From: JADLGL01 sp050184415
Lineage (GTDB): Bacteria; Pseudomonadota; Alphaproteobacteria; Rhizobiales; Kaistiaceae
Reading direction: 5' to 3'
DNA length: 64,000 bases
Assembly: GCA_050184415.1 (NCBI GenBank)
Contig: JBFXAJ010000008.1
Span: 62,001-126,000, forward strand
Shown here: piece after piece, positions 48,853 to 57,402 of the stretch
How the letters are laid out: each line of letters starts with the position of its first letter
How positions within the stretch are numbered: position 1 is the first letter of the stretch
The notes under the pieces: generated by a model
The model's database searches: none
What the model saw: the letters and a program-made list of their open reading frames with translations, nothing else
Told to the model about the DNA's origin: nothing
Translations under genes and position numbers: made by a program

Positions 48853-49614
48853 ATGCGGAAGCTTCTCCTGGCCAGTGCTGCGATGGTCGCCTTGGGCGGT
48901 CCGGCGTTGGCTGCGGACGCGGTTCCGCCGCCTCCTGTGCCTGCGCCTCCCGTCGTGGCCGCTCCCGCGCCCACCTTCGACTGGACTGGTCCCTATGTCG
49001 GCTTCTATGCCGGCTACGGCTTCGGCTATTCAGCAGCCACAGGCACGACGCCGGGCGCCTTCGACGAAGGCGTCGCCGGGCTGACCTTGCCGGTCGACCC
49101 GCGCGGCGTCCTCGGGGGCGTTACGGTCGGCTACAACCAGCAGGCGGGCGCCTTCGTCTTTGGCGTGGAAGGCACGGGCGGGTATCTCAACCTGAACGGC
49201 ACGAACGCCCTCACCGGCGGCGGCGACGTCAACGCCACGCTCGACGATGACACCGGGACGGTGAACTACGGCTGGTACGGCACGGTGGCCGCGCGTCTCG
49301 GCGTTGCGATGGACCGCACGCTGCTCTTCGCCACGGCCGGCGGCATCGTCACCCAGTTCAGCAGCGTCTACGGCGACCTTGATGGCGCGCTCGATGCGGC
49401 GGACGCGACCGTCCTCGGCGGGCCCCAGTTCGGCTACGTCCTCGGCGGCGGCGCGGAATTCGCCTTCGACACCAACTGGACGGCGAAGCTCGAGTACAAC
49501 TACTTCAACCTCGGCACCGACACGACGGGCAACAACACCCCCGGCGACGCCTTCTCGCAGCGCAACAGCGCGCACCTCGTCCGCTTCGGCCTGAACTACC
49601 TGTTCAACTATTAG
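48853..49614 (+). CDS. Outer-membrane beta-barrel protein (Omp25/Opa-like)
   Basis: 253 residues with a signal peptide (MRKLLLASAAMVALGGPALAAD) and a short Pro-rich linker, then FDWTGPYVGFYAGYGFGYS, the entry motif of the small porin-like proteins of Hyphomicrobiales. Alternating amphipathic strands run to the end RFGLNYLFNY, which closes an eight-strand barrel. CGGAGG (48841-48846) is a good ribosome site. It is a monocistronic gene; the specific function is unknown. Confidence 0.88.
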   Translation: MRKLLLASAAMVALGGPALAADAVPPPPVPAPPVVAAPAPTFDWTGPYVGFYAGYGFGYSAATGTTPGAFDEGVAGLTLPVDPRGVLGGVTVGYNQQAGAFVFGVEGTGGYLNLNGTNALTGGGDVNATLDDDTGTVNYGWYGTVAARLGVAMDRTLLFATAGGIVTQFSSVYGDLDGALDAADATVLGGPQFGYVLGGGAEFAFDTNWTAKLEYNYFNLGTDTTGNNTPGDAFSQRNSAHLVRFGLNYLFNY

Positions 49615-49703
49615 TCTCGACGTCTGCGGCGAGTGCCCGCCGGGCGGCCTCCGTCCGGCGATCTGAGCCAGCGGTACGGGAAACCCCAACCCCCAACTCT
49701 TCC

Positions 49704-49826
49704 CCGGGCTTGACCCGGGGCCCATTGGCCGTTCCGCAAGCACGGCCTTCGGTATGGCGCCGGGGCGCCGCGAACATCGGCGGGTCGCATTTGCCGTGGG
49801 GCCATCGGGTCCCGGGTCAAGCCCGG
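49704..49826. repeat. Inverted repeat pair downstream of the outer-membrane protein gene
   Basis: A CCGGGCTTGACCCGGGGCCC-type block at 49704-49730 is repeated in inverted orientation at 49798-49826, about 70 nt apart. Each block is itself a small hairpin. It lies between convergent genes and is an intergenic repeat of the kind common in Hyphomicrobiales; no coding potential is seen from 49,615 to 49,894. Confidence 0.7.
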
Positions 49827-49894
49827 AAAGCGGGACGGCGAGGTCTTTCCCGGCCGCCGGGCTGGAGACCGCGCGCCGATCCCGAGCCCAAGGC

Positions 49895-51775
49895 CTACCC
49901 CGCCATCGCCTCCTCAAGCTCGGCGCTGAGCGCCAGCCATTCCTCCTCGGCTGCGGTCAGCTTCCGTTGCGCTTCGGCGCGGTCGCGGGTCCTGGTCACC
50001 ACCGCGTTGCCGCCCGTGCCGCCGTAGAGCGCGGGATTGGCGAGCTCGGCTTCGAGGCGGGCGACCTCCTTCTGGAGCTGCGCCATCGTCTGCTCGACCT
50101 TCTTCACCTTCTGGCGCAGTGGGGCGATCTCGGCGCGCTTCTGCGCGGCGTCGCGCCGGCGCTCCTGTGCGTTCCCTTTCTCGGCCGCATGCTCGCCGCC
50201 TTTCGGCTCCCGGCGCTGCTCGAGCACCAGGCGGCGGTACTCCTCCATGTCGCCATCGAAACGCCGGACGGTGCCGTTGGCGACGAGGAGCAGGCGGTCG
50301 ACGGTGGCGTCGAGGAGGTGGCGGTCGTGGCTGATGATGATGACCGCGCCCTCGAAATCGTTGAGGGCGTGGACGAGTGCCTCGCGGCTGTCGATGTCGA
50401 GATGGTTCGTCGGCTCGTCGAGGATCAACAGGTTCACGCCCCGAAAGGCCGCGATCCCGAGGAGGAGCCGCGCCTTCTCGCCGCCCGACAGTTCGCCCGT
50501 CGGCGTGTTCATCTTCGAGGCCGGGAAGCCGAGCGCCCCGGTGCGTGCCCGCACCGCCGATTCCGTCATGTCCGGGAGGAGGGCGCGGACGTGGTCGAAG
50601 GCCGACTTCGCGGGGTTCAGCTCGTCGAGCTGATGCTGCGCGAAATAGCCGACGGAGAGTTTTGCGAGCCGGAGCGACCCTGCCTGCGCATCGAGGCGCC
50701 CCGAGATCAGCTTGGCGAGGGTCGACTTGCCGTTGCCGTTCTGGCCGAGGAGACCGATGCGGTCGTCGGTGTCGATGGTGAGGTTGAGGTCGCGGAGCAC
50801 CGGCTTGCCCGGCTGGTAGCCGGCGGCGACACCGTCCATCGCCACGATCGGCGGCGCTGCGGGTTTTGCGGGATTGGGGATCGAGAACGGGTAGACCCGC
50901 TCCTCGATCAGCTCGGCGATCGGCTCCATCTTCTCGAGCGCCTTGAGGCGCGACTGGGCCTGCTTGGCCTTGCTCGCCTTCGCCTTGAAGCGCTGCACGA
51001 AGGCTTCCATGTGCTTGCGCTGCTCGAGCTGTTTGCCCCGCGCCTTGGCCTGCAGCGCCTGCTGCTCGCGGCGCTGGCGGTCGAACGAGGTGTAGCCGCC
51101 GCGATAGAGCGTCAGCTTGCCGTCGTTGAGATGGATGATCGTGTCGACCGCGGTGTCGAGGAGATCGCGGTCATGCGAGATGATCAGGATCGAGTGCGGA
51201 TATTTCGCGAGGAAGTTCTGCAGCCACAGCGTCCCTTCGAGGTCGAGATAGTTCGTCGGCTCGTCGAGGAGGAGGAGATCGGGCTGCGCGAACAGCGCCG
51301 CGGCAAGCGCCACCCGCATCCGCCACCCACCCGACAGCGCCGACGCCGGCCCGTTCATCGTCGTGACGTCGAAGCCAAGACCCGACAGGATCGCGCCGGC
51401 GCGCGCCTCCGCCGAATGGGCGTCGATATCGGCGAGCCGCATGTGGATCTCGGCGATCCGGTGCGGGTCCGTCTCGGTCTCCGCGGCGGCGAGCAGCGTC
51501 GTCCGCTCGACGTCGCCCGCAAGCACGATGTCGATCAGCCGCTCCGGTCCCGCGGGCGCCTCCTGCGCGACCTCGCCGATGCGCCAGTTCTTCGGCACGT
51601 TGATGGTGCCGTCCTCGGGATGGAGCTGCCCGGTCACGATATGGAACAGCGTCGACTTCCCCGCACCATTGCGGCCGACGAGCCCGGCCCGCGCGCCGGA
51701 CGGCATCGTGACGCTGGCCTTGTCGAGGAGGACCCGGCCGCCGATGCGGTAGGTGAGGTCGGAGATCTGGAGCAT
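49895..51775 (-). CDS. ABC-F family ATP-binding protein
   Basis: 626 residues from ATG 51775 (MLQISDLTYRIGGRVLLDKA). Two ATPase domains: Walker A GRNGAGKSTL and GQNGNGKSTL, signatures SGGWRMRVALA and SGGEKARLLLG, Walker B LLLLDEPTNYLD and LLILDEPTNHLD. The helical interdomain linker carries RREQQALQAKARGKQLEQRKHMEAF. No membrane segments, so it is an ABC-F translation factor of the Uup/YheS type, ending in a coiled-coil tail (QKVKKVEQTMAQLQKEVARLEAEL). The exact subfamily is not certain. It is divergent from rsgA. Confidence 0.93.
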   Translation of the reverse strand: MLQISDLTYRIGGRVLLDKASVTMPSGARAGLVGRNGAGKSTLFHIVTGQLHPEDGTINVPKNWRIGEVAQEAPAGPERLIDIVLAGDVERTTLLAAAETETDPHRIAEIHMRLADIDAHSAEARAGAILSGLGFDVTTMNGPASALSGGWRMRVALAAALFAQPDLLLLDEPTNYLDLEGTLWLQNFLAKYPHSILIISHDRDLLDTAVDTIIHLNDGKLTLYRGGYTSFDRQRREQQALQAKARGKQLEQRKHMEAFVQRFKAKASKAKQAQSRLKALEKMEPIAELIEERVYPFSIPNPAKPAAPPIVAMDGVAAGYQPGKPVLRDLNLTIDTDDRIGLLGQNGNGKSTLAKLISGRLDAQAGSLRLAKLSVGYFAQHQLDELNPAKSAFDHVRALLPDMTESAVRARTGALGFPASKMNTPTGELSGGEKARLLLGIAAFRGVNLLILDEPTNHLDIDSREALVHALNDFEGAVIIISHDRHLLDATVDRLLLVANGTVRRFDGDMEEYRRLVLEQRREPKGGEHAAEKGNAQERRRDAAQKRAEIAPLRQKVKKVEQTMAQLQKEVARLEAELANPALYGGTGGNAVVTRTRDRAEAQRKLTAAEEEWLALSAELEEAMAG

Positions 51776-52075
51776 GGCGCTGATGTGCCGAAGGCGGCGG
51801 GGAAGGGCAAGGGTAGTTGACCGCGCACGGCGATCGGGAGTATCCGCGTCCCCATCGCAACGCCAGCCGCGGAGGGGATTCATGTCTAGCGCCATTGTCA
51901 CCGTCGGGCTGGTCGCAGCGGAATAGCGCCGCTTACAGCGCATTCGGAGGCTGCCGCAGAGCGGCGTTCTTCCTCTCGATCAGCTGAGCCTGCCGGTCCT
52001 CCGGTCCCGTTCGGGACCCGGATCGTGATGTCATGCTCACCGGCTCCGGAAGGAGCCACCGATCGAGATCCCCAA
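51776..52075. other. Divergent promoter region of the ABC-F gene and rsgA
   Basis: 300 nt without a gene. Two compact hairpins are visible near rsgA: GTCCCG-TT-CGGGAC near 52,004-52,017 and GGCTCC-GGAA-GGAGCC at 52042-52057, the latter with a GNRA-type loop ending 18 nt before the rsgA ATG. They may structure the rsgA leader. Nothing else is recognised. Confidence 0.5.
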
Positions 52076-53128
52076 ATGTCATTCGCAACGAGCGACTTCG
52101 CCGCGTTCGGCTGGTCGTCCCATTTCCAGGTCCAGCTCGGCGCCGATGAGGCCGGGCTCATTCCCGCCCGCGTCGCTGCCGTCCATCGCAACGGCATCGA
52201 CGTCATCCATCCCGCCTTCGAGCGCCGCATCATCGCGGGGTTTGACGCCGACGAAGAGCACCGCCCGACGGTCGGCGACTGGGTTCTCCTCGACCCGAAT
52301 TTGCAGCGCGTGCGCCGCGTTCTCGGCCGCCGCAGCCTCTTCAAGCGGAAGGCGGCCGGGACCGATCATCGCGTCCAGCTCATCGCGGCCAATGTCGATA
52401 CGGTGCTGATCGTCTCGTCCTGCAACCAGGACTTCAACCCGGCCCGCATCGAGCGCTATCTCGCGCTGGCTCGCGAAGCCGAGGTCGAGCCGATCGTCAT
52501 TCTCACCAAGGCGGACCTCGCGGACGATCCGGCCGACTATGCGCGGCGCGCGGCGAAGCTTGCGCCGGGGCTGATGGCCGAAGCCTTCGACGCCCGCGAG
52601 CCGGTCGTGTTCGAGCGGCTGTCGCCGTGGCTGCAAGCGGGGCAGACGATCGCGCTGATGGGCTCGTCCGGCGTCGGGAAGTCGACGCTGGTCAACACGC
52701 TCACCGGCGGTCACCTCGCGACGCAGGGCATCCGCGATGATGACGCCAAGGGCCGGCACACCACGACCGCGCGCTCGCTCCACCGCCTGCCGGGCGGCGC
52801 CTGGCTGGTCGACATGCCCGGGATGCGCGAGATCCAACTCGCCGACGCCGGGGAGGGCATCGGCGGCCTGTTCGCCGACATCGTCGAGCTCGAAGGAAGC
52901 TGCCGCTTCTCGAACTGCCGGCACGACACCGAGCCGGGATGCGCGGTCCGGGCCGCGCTCGACGAGGGAACGCTCGATCCGGCCCGCCTCGCGCGCTACC
53001 GGAAACTCCAGCGCGAGGACGCGGTGAACAGCGCGACGCTCGCCGAGCGGCGGGCGCAGAGCCGCGCCTTCGGCAAGATGGCCAAGGCGGTGATGGCAGG
53101 GAAGCGGCGGCGGCTGGGGCTCGAATAG
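52076..53128 (+). CDS. rsgA: Ribosome small-subunit GTPase RsgA
   Basis: 350 residues from ATG 52076; an in-frame start at 52025 adds a low-quality stretch. The GTPase is circularly permuted as in RsgA: G4 TKAD, then G1 GSSGVGKSTLVN, then G3 DMPGM. The C-terminal zinc site is CRFSNCRHDTEPGC (Cys-Cys-His-Cys). An OB-fold precedes the GTPase. It checks 30S maturation and releases RbfA. No paired gene; the leader has a hairpin. Confidence 0.95.
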   Translation: MSFATSDFAAFGWSSHFQVQLGADEAGLIPARVAAVHRNGIDVIHPAFERRIIAGFDADEEHRPTVGDWVLLDPNLQRVRRVLGRRSLFKRKAAGTDHRVQLIAANVDTVLIVSSCNQDFNPARIERYLALAREAEVEPIVILTKADLADDPADYARRAAKLAPGLMAEAFDAREPVVFERLSPWLQAGQTIALMGSSGVGKSTLVNTLTGGHLATQGIRDDDAKGRHTTTARSLHRLPGGAWLVDMPGMREIQLADAGEGIGGLFADIVELEGSCRFSNCRHDTEPGCAVRAALDEGTLDPARLARYRKLQREDAVNSATLAERRAQSRAFGKMAKAVMAGKRRRLGLE

Positions 53129-53169
53129 GGTCGGGTCTCGCGGCCGGCTTGACTCGTCCGTAAGTACAC

Positions 53170-53198
53170 ACTAACGGTAAGTCATGACTAACGTTAGT
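53170..53198 (+). promoter_or_regulatory. Tandem candidate operator around the arsR-family start codon
   Basis: The palindrome ACTAACGTTAGT lies at 53187-53198, directly after the ATG, and a degenerate copy ACTAACGGTAAG lies 17 bp earlier at 53170-53181. Paired TTAG/CTAA-type palindromes are typical of ArsR-family operators next to SRPBCC genes. Their position over the ATG suggests autorepression. The 17-bp spacing places the copies about 1.6 helical turns apart. Confidence 0.5.
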
Positions 53199-53519
53199 GG
53201 CGCGCTGAACGCCCTCGGCGACACCACCCGCCGCTCGATCTTCGAGCGGCTGGCGGGTGCGCCCATGACGGTCGGCGACCTCGCGAAGGAGCTGCCGGTC
53301 TCGCGGCCGGCGGTGTCGCAGCATCTCAAGGTGCTGAAGGACGCGGGCCTGGTCATCGACCGGGCCGACGGAACGCGGCGCATCTACGCCATCGATCCGG
53401 CCGGGCTCGGCGCGATCCGCGCCTGGCTCGACCGGTTCTGGGACGCCCAGCTCGCCGCTTTCAAGGACGAGGCCGAACGCGTCGCTGCCGCCGCAAAGAA
53501 GGAGGACCCAAAGCCGTGA
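53184..53519 (+). CDS. ArsR-family transcriptional regulator
   Basis: 111 residues with a winged-helix fold: LGDTTRRSIFERLAGAPMTVGDLAKELPVSRPAVSQHLKVLKDAGLVIDRADGTRRIYAID. There is no metal-binding cysteine set, so it is of the non-metal ArsR type often coupled to SRPBCC (AHSA1) genes. It shares a 4-nt GTGA overlap with the next gene and has a candidate operator over its start. It most likely represses its own operon; the signal is unknown. Confidence 0.92.
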   Translation: MTNVSGALNALGDTTRRSIFERLAGAPMTVGDLAKELPVSRPAVSQHLKVLKDAGLVIDRADGTRRIYAIDPAGLGAIRAWLDRFWDAQLAAFKDEAERVAAAAKKEDPKP

Positions 53520-54019
53520 CCAATCCCGCCGCTTCGCGCACCATTTCGCCGGCCCCGGTCCGCAAGATCTTCCGGGTCGAGGCGCCCCTCGCCATCGCCT
53601 TCGACGTGTTCGTCAGGATGGGCCGATGGTCCAACCCGACCCACACGCTCCTCGGCAAGGCGCTGGCCGACGTCGTGATCGAGCCGCGGGCCGGCGGGCG
53701 CTGGTACGAGAAGGCGGTGGATGGGAGCGAATGCGACTGGGGCAAGGTGCTCGCCTTCGACCCGCCGCGTCGTCTTCTTCTGGCGTGGCAGATCGACGGC
53801 GCCTGGCAGTACAACAAGGACCTCCTGACCGAGGTCGAGGTCCGGTTCCGGCCCGACGGCGACAACGCTACGACGGTCGAGTTCGAGCACCGCAATCTCG
53901 AGCGCTATGGCGACGTCGCCGAGGAGGTGCGGGCGTCCCTCGACGCCGAGGACGGCTGGACCGGCGACCTCGCGAAGTACGCGGCGCTCGCCGCGGCCGC
54001 CGCCGGCAGCGCTCGCTGA
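53516..54019 (+). CDS. SRPBCC (AHSA1-type) protein
   Basis: 167 residues from GTG 53516. It has a START/Bet v1-like fold pattern with RKIFRVEAPLAIAFDVFVRMGRWSNPTH at the start, GRWYEKAVDGSECDWGKVLAFDPPRRLLLAWQI in the middle and a C-terminal helix DGWTGDLAKYAALAA. The family binds hydrophobic ligands or acts as an Hsp90 activator-like fold. It pairs with the ArsR regulator, as commonly seen, but the ligand is unknown. Confidence 0.88.
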   Translation: MTNPAASRTISPAPVRKIFRVEAPLAIAFDVFVRMGRWSNPTHTLLGKALADVVIEPRAGGRWYEKAVDGSECDWGKVLAFDPPRRLLLAWQIDGAWQYNKDLLTEVEVRFRPDGDNATTVEFEHRNLERYGDVAEEVRASLDAEDGWTGDLAKYAALAAAAAGSAR

Positions 54020-54030
54020 GGGAGATACGG

Positions 54031-54351
54031 ATGGCCGTCTTCTTCTTCCGCCTCACGCCGCCGCGCCCGACCTTTCCGGGCGACATGACCGACGCGGAAG
54101 CCGCGGCGATGCAGGCGCATTTCGGCTATTGGGCCGACCTCTGCGCCCGCGGTTCCGCGGTCGCCTACGGCCCGGTGCCGGAGGGTGCCGGCGCCTGGGG
54201 GCCTGCCGTGATCGAGGCCACGGACCAGGCGGAGGCCGCGGCCATCGTCGCCGGCGACCCGGCCGTCCGATCCGGGCTCGGCTTCACCACGGATCTCGTG
54301 GCGATGCCGGATGCGTTGATCCGTCCGCGCGCGGCGGCGAAGGCGGCGTAG
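54031..54351 (+). CDS. YciI-family protein
   Basis: 106 residues from ATG 54031 with a GGGAG ribosome site. The ferredoxin-like YciI pattern is seen: MAVFFFRLTPPRPTF at the start, then MQAHFGYWADLCARGSAVAYGPV and EAAAIVAGDPAV. Histidine in the QAHFGYW motif is the usual putative active residue. It is the third gene of the ArsR-SRPBCC-YciI operon; the biological role is not known. Confidence 0.85.
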   Translation: MAVFFFRLTPPRPTFPGDMTDAEAAAMQAHFGYWADLCARGSAVAYGPVPEGAGAWGPAVIEATDQAEAAAIVAGDPAVRSGLGFTTDLVAMPDALIRPRAAAKAA

Positions 54352-54423
54352 GGACGGTGCCTTCCGGAGAGGACGGCGAGACCTCTCGACAGCGCTCGAT
54401 CGCCCGCGGCACGGCGTCTTGCC

Positions 54424-54888
54424 TCACCCCACGAGCAGCTTCAGCAACGCCGGCACGATCGGCTTCTGGCCGGGCAGCAGCTTCTCGACCGCGCGTTGCG
54501 GATCGAACCAGTCGGCCCGATCGGCCTCGAGAAACTCCTGCAGCTTCCCGGAGCGCGGCGGCCATTCCATCTTGAAGCTGTTGCTCCTGAAACCGGCGAG
54601 GTCGAAGTCGCCTTCGACGGCGTAGGGCACCACCACCTTGCCGCCGGGCTGGCGGAAGCGGCCGAGCTCCATCGCCGGCCCGTCGGCCACGCCCCCGGTC
54701 TCCTCGCCGAACTCCCGCCGCGCCGCCGCCAGCTCCTCCTCGCCGGGATTGATGATCCCCTTCGGGATCGACCAGGCGTCGAGATCCTTCTTGGCCCAGA
54801 ACGGTCCGCCGGGATGGATGAGCAGCATCTCCACCGCAGCAGGCGAGGGGCGGCGGTAGAGGAGGATGCCGGTGCTGACGGTGGCCAT
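54424..54888 (-). CDS. Nudix hydrolase
   Basis: 154 residues with a complete Nudix box: G-IINPG-E-ELAAARREFGEETGG (Gx5Ex7REUxEExGU pattern) at about 45-67. The N terminus (STGILLYRRPSPAAVEMLLIHPGGPFW) and the WSIPKG motif match the NUDIX subgroup often annotated as an RNA pyrophosphohydrolase-like or nucleoside diphosphate-X hydrolase. The substrate is unknown. It converges on the YciI operon. Confidence 0.92.
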   Translation of the reverse strand: MATVSTGILLYRRPSPAAVEMLLIHPGGPFWAKKDLDAWSIPKGIINPGEEELAAARREFGEETGGVADGPAMELGRFRQPGGKVVVPYAVEGDFDLAGFRSNSFKMEWPPRSGKLQEFLEADRADWFDPQRAVEKLLPGQKPIVPALLKLLVG

Positions 54889-54947
54889 GCGGTGGCGGAG
54901 TTCGCTTCGGGTCGGGCGGTGAGACTAGCGCGCCGACGGCGCGGCGG

Positions 54948-55475
54948 TCACCGCGCTGCGCTGTACTCGTTGGCGCGCTGGAAGGCGACGAGGTCGAGGA
55001 CGAGGCTCGCCTTCGGGCCGCCGATGATGGTCAGCAGGGTGTGGACCTGCCCGCGATGATGGGTCTGGTGGTTGAAGAAATGGGCCAGCGCTTCCTGCAG
55101 CGGCTGGACGATGGTCCGGTCCGGGGTGCTGATCGGCGCGTAGCGGATTTCGGCGGCGAGGCGCGCATCGTCGAGGCCGGCGACGAAGGCGATGATCCGG
55201 TCGTCCTCGGTCTGGCGGGCGGCGTCGAGGCTCGCGAAGTCGTCGTGGAGGATCGTATCGAGCGTTGGCGCCGTGACGCCTTCGCCGGTGAAGCGGCGGA
55301 GCCAGATGCGGTCGGCGACGAGGAGATGGTTCAGCGTGCGGTGGACCGAGCCGAAGAACGCGCCGTGATCGGCGCGATAGTCGGCATCGGGAAGGGCGCC
55401 CGCAGCCGCATAGGCCTTGCGGTTGGCCCAGCGGTTGTAGGCCGCGAACATGCGGAAATGGGAGAGCATGGTCAT
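54948..55475 (-). CDS. DinB family protein
   Basis: 175 residues from ATG 55475 (MTMLSHFRMFAAYNRWANRKAY). A four-helix DinB fold with three metal histidines: H in SVHRTLNHLLVAD, and two in NHQTHHRGQVHTLL. Such proteins bind divalent metal and are often thiol-dependent enzymes of unknown substrate. The longer frame to 55673 runs into repeats and is not supported. Confidence 0.9.
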   Translation of the reverse strand: MTMLSHFRMFAAYNRWANRKAYAAAGALPDADYRADHGAFFGSVHRTLNHLLVADRIWLRRFTGEGVTAPTLDTILHDDFASLDAARQTEDDRIIAFVAGLDDARLAAEIRYAPISTPDRTIVQPLQEALAHFFNHQTHHRGQVHTLLTIIGGPKASLVLDLVAFQRANEYSAAR

Positions 55476-55589
55476 GGCGGCTGTGTAGCCGGCGGCCGAG
55501 GCGCAGCCAATTGGCGGTTGATGCAGACCTGATCCGAGCCGCAGCATTCGCGGCGCTGCCGGTTCTGGAGAAACGACGGGCGCCAGCAT

Positions 55590-55716
55590 TCTCCCTCGCC
55601 CCGCAAAGCGGGGAGAGGGCGGGGGGTGAGGGGCCTCTTGGCGCGAACTCAGTGCCCGCGGCGTGCCCCTCATCCGGCCCTTCGGGCCACCTTCTCCCCG
55701 CGCGCGGGGAGAAGGA
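55590..55716. repeat. Inverted copy of the CTCTCCCC-type intergenic element
   Basis: GC-rich hairpins CCCCGCAAAGCGGGG, GGCCCTTCGGGCC-like and CCCCGCGCGCGGGG form an element that is the reverse complement, block for block, of the one at about 27,938-28,070. It lies between convergent DinB and katA transcripts on the minus strand, upstream of DinB. No coding potential is seen from 55,476 to 55,763. Confidence 0.75.
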
Positions 55717-55763
55717 CGAGGATGTGGCTCGGCGGTGCTTTTCTCGCGACCGCCGTACGTCGT

Positions 55764-57272
55764 CTACTCCGCGGCCGCCTGCGAATCGTCCGGCATCATC
55801 TGCTGCTGCGCCGTCTCCGCCGCGTGGCGGCGATCCATGTGTGCCAGGGCTTCACGGACGCCGGCGCCATAGTCGGCGTGGATCTTGTCGAAATGCGCGA
55901 GCTGGCGCTCGGAGATCTCCTTCGGGATGCCCCACATCGCTTCGGCGAGGTTCAGGAACAGCCGGTCGCGCTGGGCGCTGTTGAACAGCTCGAAGAGGGC
56001 GCGCGGCTGCCGGTAGTCGTCATTGTCGTCGCGGTGGTTGTAGCGGTCCGCGGCGCCCGAGATCGGCAGCGGCGGTTCCTTGGCGGATGGCTCCTGCACC
56101 GGGCCGCCGAACGAGTTCGGCTCGTAATAGGCGTCCGGGTTGGGGTTGTTGGGGAAGAATCGCATCGGCCCGTCCTTGTGGTAGTGCGCCGCGCCCGAGC
56201 GTGGGGCGTTCACCGGCAGCGCCTCGTAATGCGTGCCGAGGCGGTAGCGGTGGGCGTCGGCATAGGAGAAGACGCGGGCCTGGAGCATCTTGTCGGGCGA
56301 GTAGCCGATGCCGGGCACTTTGTTCGAGGGCGAGAAGGCGGCCTGCTCGATCTCGGCGAAGTAGTTGTCCGGATTCCTGTTGAGCTCCAGCACGCCGATG
56401 TCGATCGGCGGATAGTCGCCATGCGGCCAGACTTTCGTCAGGTCGAACGGGTTGTACCAGTGCTTGCCGACGTCGCTCTCCGGCATGATCTGGACCTGCA
56501 CCTTCCAGCGCGGGAAGTCGCCCTTCTCGATCGAGGTGAAGAGGTCCTCCTGGGTGGACTCGCGGGTTCGGCCGACGATCTCGGTCGCCTCGTGGTTGGT
56601 CCAGTGCTTGTGGCCCTGCTGGGTCTTGAAGTGGAATTTCACCCACACCCGCTCGTTGGCCGCGTTGATCAGCGAATAGGTGTGCGAGCCATATCCGTTG
56701 ATGTGGCGCGCCGAGATCGGCAGGCCGCGGTCGGAGAAGAGGATCGTGATCTGGTGGAGGCTCTCGGGCGACAGCGACCAGAAATCCCACATCGCCGTCG
56801 GCGAGCGCATGTTGGTCCGCGGATGGCGCTTCTGGGTGTGGATGAAGTCCGGGAATTTGTAGGGATCGCGGATGAAGAACACGGGCGTGTTGTTGCCGAC
56901 GAGGTCCCAGTTGCCTTCGGGCGTGTAGAACTTCAGCGCGAAGCCGCGGACGTCGCGCTCCGCGTCCGCCGCGCCGAGCTCGCCGGCGACGGTCGAGAAG
57001 CGCGCCAGCATCGGGGTCACCGCGCCGGGCTGCAGCACCTTCGCCTTGGTGTACTGCGAGATGTCGCCGGTGATGGTCAGCGTGCCATAGGCGCCCCAGC
57101 CCTTGGCGTGGACCGGGCGCTCCGGAATGCGCTCGCGGTTCTGGTGCGCGAGCTTCTCGATGAGCTGATAGTCCTCGAGCAGCACCGGGCCCAGCGGGCC
57201 TGCGGTGAGCGTGTTCTGGTTGTCCGGAACCGGCGCGCCGCCGGTGGTGGTGAGCGTGGGTTTGTCCGCCAT
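55764..57272 (-). CDS. katA: Monofunctional catalase
   Basis: 502 residues, the small-subunit clade size. The catalytic histidine is H55 in ERPVHAKGWGAYG, the asparagine in VGNNTPVFF, and the heme-ligating tyrosine in RVFSYADAHRYRLG. It removes hydrogen peroxide in the cytoplasm. It is divergent from oxyR with 128 nt between starts, so OxyR almost certainly activates it. The C terminus ends in a His/Gln/Met-rich tail. Confidence 0.96.
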   Translation of the reverse strand: MADKPTLTTTGGAPVPDNQNTLTAGPLGPVLLEDYQLIEKLAHQNRERIPERPVHAKGWGAYGTLTITGDISQYTKAKVLQPGAVTPMLARFSTVAGELGAADAERDVRGFALKFYTPEGNWDLVGNNTPVFFIRDPYKFPDFIHTQKRHPRTNMRSPTAMWDFWSLSPESLHQITILFSDRGLPISARHINGYGSHTYSLINAANERVWVKFHFKTQQGHKHWTNHEATEIVGRTRESTQEDLFTSIEKGDFPRWKVQVQIMPESDVGKHWYNPFDLTKVWPHGDYPPIDIGVLELNRNPDNYFAEIEQAAFSPSNKVPGIGYSPDKMLQARVFSYADAHRYRLGTHYEALPVNAPRSGAAHYHKDGPMRFFPNNPNPDAYYEPNSFGGPVQEPSAKEPPLPISGAADRYNHRDDNDDYRQPRALFELFNSAQRDRLFLNLAEAMWGIPKEISERQLAHFDKIHADYGAGVREALAHMDRRHAAETAQQQMMPDDSQAAAE

Positions 57273-57387
57273 CTGAACCCTCCTTGCTTGTCGGCCCCAT
57301 CATGCGGGAGCCGCTTCGGTCACGGTTTGACCCAGCGCAATGTCAGAGCCGCCCGATAATTACCAATCGTATTCGGTACGTCCGGTG

Positions 57388-57402
57388 ATAGGATTTGCCT
57401 AT
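57388..57402. promoter_or_regulatory. Candidate OxyR half-site overlapping the oxyR start codon
   Basis: ATAG-N7-CTAT (57388-57402), the form of an OxyR half-operator, ends inside the oxyR ATG (57401). A partial match (ATCG at 57366-57369) lies at the spacing expected of the next element, but the CTAT between them is absent. The site would allow autorepression of oxyR and, with further upstream contacts, activation of katA. Confidence 0.45.

Noticed and set aside
55626..57359. A 577-codon + strand frame opposite katA
   Set aside because: It is an Arg/Val/Ala-rich shadow of the catalase gene and has no domain.
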